Source: Hyphomicrobiales bacterium (GTDB taxonomy: Bacteria > Pseudomonadota > Alphaproteobacteria > Rhizobiales > Rhizobiaceae). Taken from it: DNA of 62,876 nucleotides. A program made the position numbers and the translations under genes. The notes under the pieces were generated by a model. It had not been told where the DNA came from, did not search any database, and saw nothing but the letters and a program-made list of their open reading frames with translations. Within the stretch, counting starts at the first letter, position 1; the number at the start of each line of letters is the position of its first letter. Location: NCBI GenBank assembly GCA_017305835.1, contig JAFKJY010000057.1, positions 1-62,876 on the forward strand, given 5' to 3'. Shown here piece by piece: positions 61,723 through 62,876 of the stretch.

Positions 61723-61890
61723 TAGCGAGTTCTCGGGCCAACCAGACGAAGGCACTTCGGGCAACAGGCGGAGCACCTGTCATGCCCCACGCGATGCCGC
61801 CTGTTTCCTCTCCCCAAGAATGAACGATCGGAACGATGCGCGGTGGGAGCCGCGTAGGAAGTGCAATATGGGAGACTAAGGAGCTATCCC

Positions 61891-62103
61891 ATGCCGCAGA
61901 CGGGAACTGTAAAATTCTTCAATCATGCCAAGGGCTTCGGCTTCATCAAGCCGGACGACGGCGCGAAGGACGTGTTCGTCCACATCTCCGCCGTGCAGTC
62001 CTCGGGCCTTCCCGGACTGGAAGACGGCCAGAAGGTCTCGTTCGACACCGAGCCGGACAAGCGCGGCAAGGGGCCGAAGGCAGTCAACCTGACGGTGCTC
62101 TGA
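61891..62103 (+). CDS. cold-shock protein 2 (CspA family)
   Basis: 70 residues, [35 protein letters not shown], closely similar to the first cold-shock protein (RNP1 KGFGFI, RNP2 VFVHIS). Start at 61891 with AAGGAG in front; ten in-frame residues upstream are not needed. Tandem duplicate, each copy with its own terminator and leader. Confidence 0.96.
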   Translation: MPQTGTVKFFNHAKGFGFIKPDDGAKDVFVHISAVQSSGLPGLEDGQKVSFDTEPDKRGKGPKAVNLTVL

Positions 62104-62156
62104 GATAGCGTGAAGCGCGACCCGGCCAGCCCTCGCGGCTGGCCGCCAGCGACGGA

Positions 62157-62181
62157 GGCCCGGTCCAGCCGGGCCTTTTTT
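62157..62181 (+). terminator. terminator of cold-shock gene 2
   Basis: GGCCCGG (62157-62163), loop TCCAG, CCGGGCC (62169-62175), then TTTTTT. Strong. Confidence 0.93.
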
Positions 62182-62288
62182 GCATCCGGCGGGGCGTGAA
62201 TGCGGCATTCAGCCTGCGTTCAGCCGGCCGGCAATACTCCTCGCGCCCAACGCCGCCGATCATGGCAGGCCGTTCGAGGAGTACGATG

Positions 62289-62744
62289 ATGAAGCGCATC
62301 CTGAGCAAGCTGGTGCTGTCGGCGGCCGTTGCCGCGACCACCCTGGCCGCCCTGCCCGCCGACGCGGCGGACCGCTGGCACCATGGCGGACGCGACCGCC
62401 CGGCGGCGGCCGTGCAGGACGACGGCACGGCGCTGCTCGCGGCCGGCATCATCGGCCTCGCGGCCGGCGCCATCGTCGCCGGCATCGTCAGCGACGGCCA
62501 GCACGACGAGCCCGCCGACGTCGTGACCTACCGCCACCCGCAGCCGCGCCCGCAGCCCGACCGCGACTACTTCCCGCCCGCGCCGCCGGCGGCGCAGCCG
62601 ATGGACTACGTCTACGGCCCGCGCCGGATCGAGCCGTGGACCCGCGAATGGTATCGCGCCTGCAGCGCCCGCTACCGCAGCTTCGATCCCTCGACCGGCA
62701 CCTACCTGACCCGCGGCGGGCAGCGCTTCTGCGTGATCGGGTGA
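62289..62744 (+). CDS. BA14K-family exported protein
   Basis: 151 residues. Signal peptide LVLSAAVAATTLAALPADA; then a Gly/Ala-rich hydrophobic stretch (ALLAAGIIGLAAGAIVAGIV), a proline-rich linker (HPQPRPQPDRDYFPPAPPAA), and the C-terminal BA14K block EWYRACSARYRSFDPSTGTYL...GQRFCVIG with its two cysteines. Family named for a Brucella immunoreactive protein, lectin-like activity is reported for it. ATG pair at 62286/62289; the second suits the GAGGAG spacing better. Confidence 0.9.
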   Translation: MKRILSKLVLSAAVAATTLAALPADAADRWHHGGRDRPAAAVQDDGTALLAAGIIGLAAGAIVAGIVSDGQHDEPADVVTYRHPQPRPQPDRDYFPPAPPAAQPMDYVYGPRRIEPWTREWYRACSARYRSFDPSTGTYLTRGGQRFCVIG

Positions 62745-62787
62745 GGGGTAGGCGTACCATCGAGCAGATCATCGCGCCGTCTTTCCC

Positions 62788-62876
62788 CCACTCCGTCGCC
62801 GCTTCGCGGCGCCACCTCTCCCCCACTTCGTAGGGTATAGGAAGGGCGCCAAGGCTTGCGGCCTTTCCTCTCCCCC
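62788..62876. repeat. GC-rich palindromic repeat at the right edge
   Basis: Contains CCCCCACTCCGTCGCCGCTTCGCGGCGCCACCTCTCCCCC, and ends in CTCTCCCCC at the window edge, so it is cut off. Same family as 6256 and 46244 (CCTCTCCCC-type ends with a GCCGC-ttc-GCGGC hairpin). Confidence 0.55.

Larger units (their letters stand above)
61493..61890. other. gap between the cold-shock genes
   Basis: 398 bases without a gene. It contains the terminator of the first cold-shock gene, a patch of lower GC near 61650-61690 (AAAAAATAAGGGACAAAG), and the leader element at 61693-61722. The low-GC patch is the likely promoter area of the second gene. Confidence 0.55.

Noticed and set aside
61830..61857. GGAAC ... 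CGTA before cold-shock gene 2 as an EcfG-type general stress promoter
   Set aside because: Spacing is 18 and the -10 is CGTA rather than CGTT, so the fit is no better than chance in this composition.

Overview
The window is about 63 kb of very GC-rich DNA with dense, short-gapped operons. It looks like chromosomal DNA of an alphaproteobacterium of the order Hyphomicrobiales (Rhizobiales), probably Phyllobacteriaceae/Mesorhizobium-like. The grounds are a BA14K-family protein, an invasion-associated locus B (IalB) protein, an aa3-oxidase subunit IV of the alphaproteobacterial type, a pntAA-pntAB-pntB operon with split alpha subunit, a FeeM-type acyl synthase, DUF1236 and DUF3096 proteins, and rhizobial-style intergenic palindromic repeats. 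Genus-level assignment is inference. I saw no rRNA, tRNA, CRISPR array, integrase, transposase or phage gene.

Layout. 1-1.6 kb: the 3' end of a LysR regulator convergent with a flavodoxin-fold reductase. 1.8-13.8 kb, all on the minus strand: a Crp/Fnr-type regulator, an acyl-CoA ligase and a branched-chain-amino-acid-type ABC transporter (livG, a 49-residue DUF3096 protein, livH, livM, livK, livF), then a small cytochrome oxidase subunit and the pntAA-pntAB-pntB transhydrogenase, closed by a terminator. 13.8-20.7 kb: FeeM-like acyltransferase, a membrane PAS-GGDEF-EAL protein and a fused indolepyruvate ferredoxin oxidoreductase. 21-23.8 kb: a translationally coupled ffh-acetyltransferase-chorismate mutase-rpsP operon. 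24.1-29.4 kb: a Phd/VapC toxin-antitoxin pair, a cation diffusion facilitator, a DUF1236 protein, a CACHE-HAMP-GGDEF cyclase and a lytic transglycosylase. 29.4-45.9 kb: argG, LysE-type exporter, rlmN, ialB, a mandelate racemase-family enzyme, a lipid kinase, two linked proteins of unknown function, an EamA transporter, a Tat-exported flavoenzyme, an FMN reductase, CYTH and CHAD proteins, a DUF2189 protein and several unknown exported proteins. 46-49.4 kb: an unusually long uvrB and a small downstream gene. 49.4-55.4 kb: gamma-glutamylcyclotransferase, VOC and DUF1428 proteins, a molybdopterin-fold exported protein plus a molbindin-like protein, a MarR regulator divergent from a phenol-type FAD monooxygenase, a YbaY-META protein and clpS. 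55.5-61 kb: two tandem, coupled, exported caspase-TPR proteins. 61.2-62.8 kb: two cold-shock genes and a BA14K protein.

Most of the content is ordinary core metabolism. The points most worth a second look are: a GC-rich palindromic repeat translated in frame inside the N-terminal extension of UvrB; the coupled pair of exported caspase-TPR proteins followed by clpS; overlapping face-to-face promoters with a perfect inverted repeat between marR and the monooxygenase; a shared 30-base leader element upstream of both cold-shock genes; two copies of a nested palindrome; a histone-H1-like Ala/Lys/Pro tail on PntAA; and rpsP ending its operon at a terminator with no rimM-trmD behind it. I saw no gene cluster that I can defend as a wholly new system. 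The caspase-TPR pair is the best candidate.
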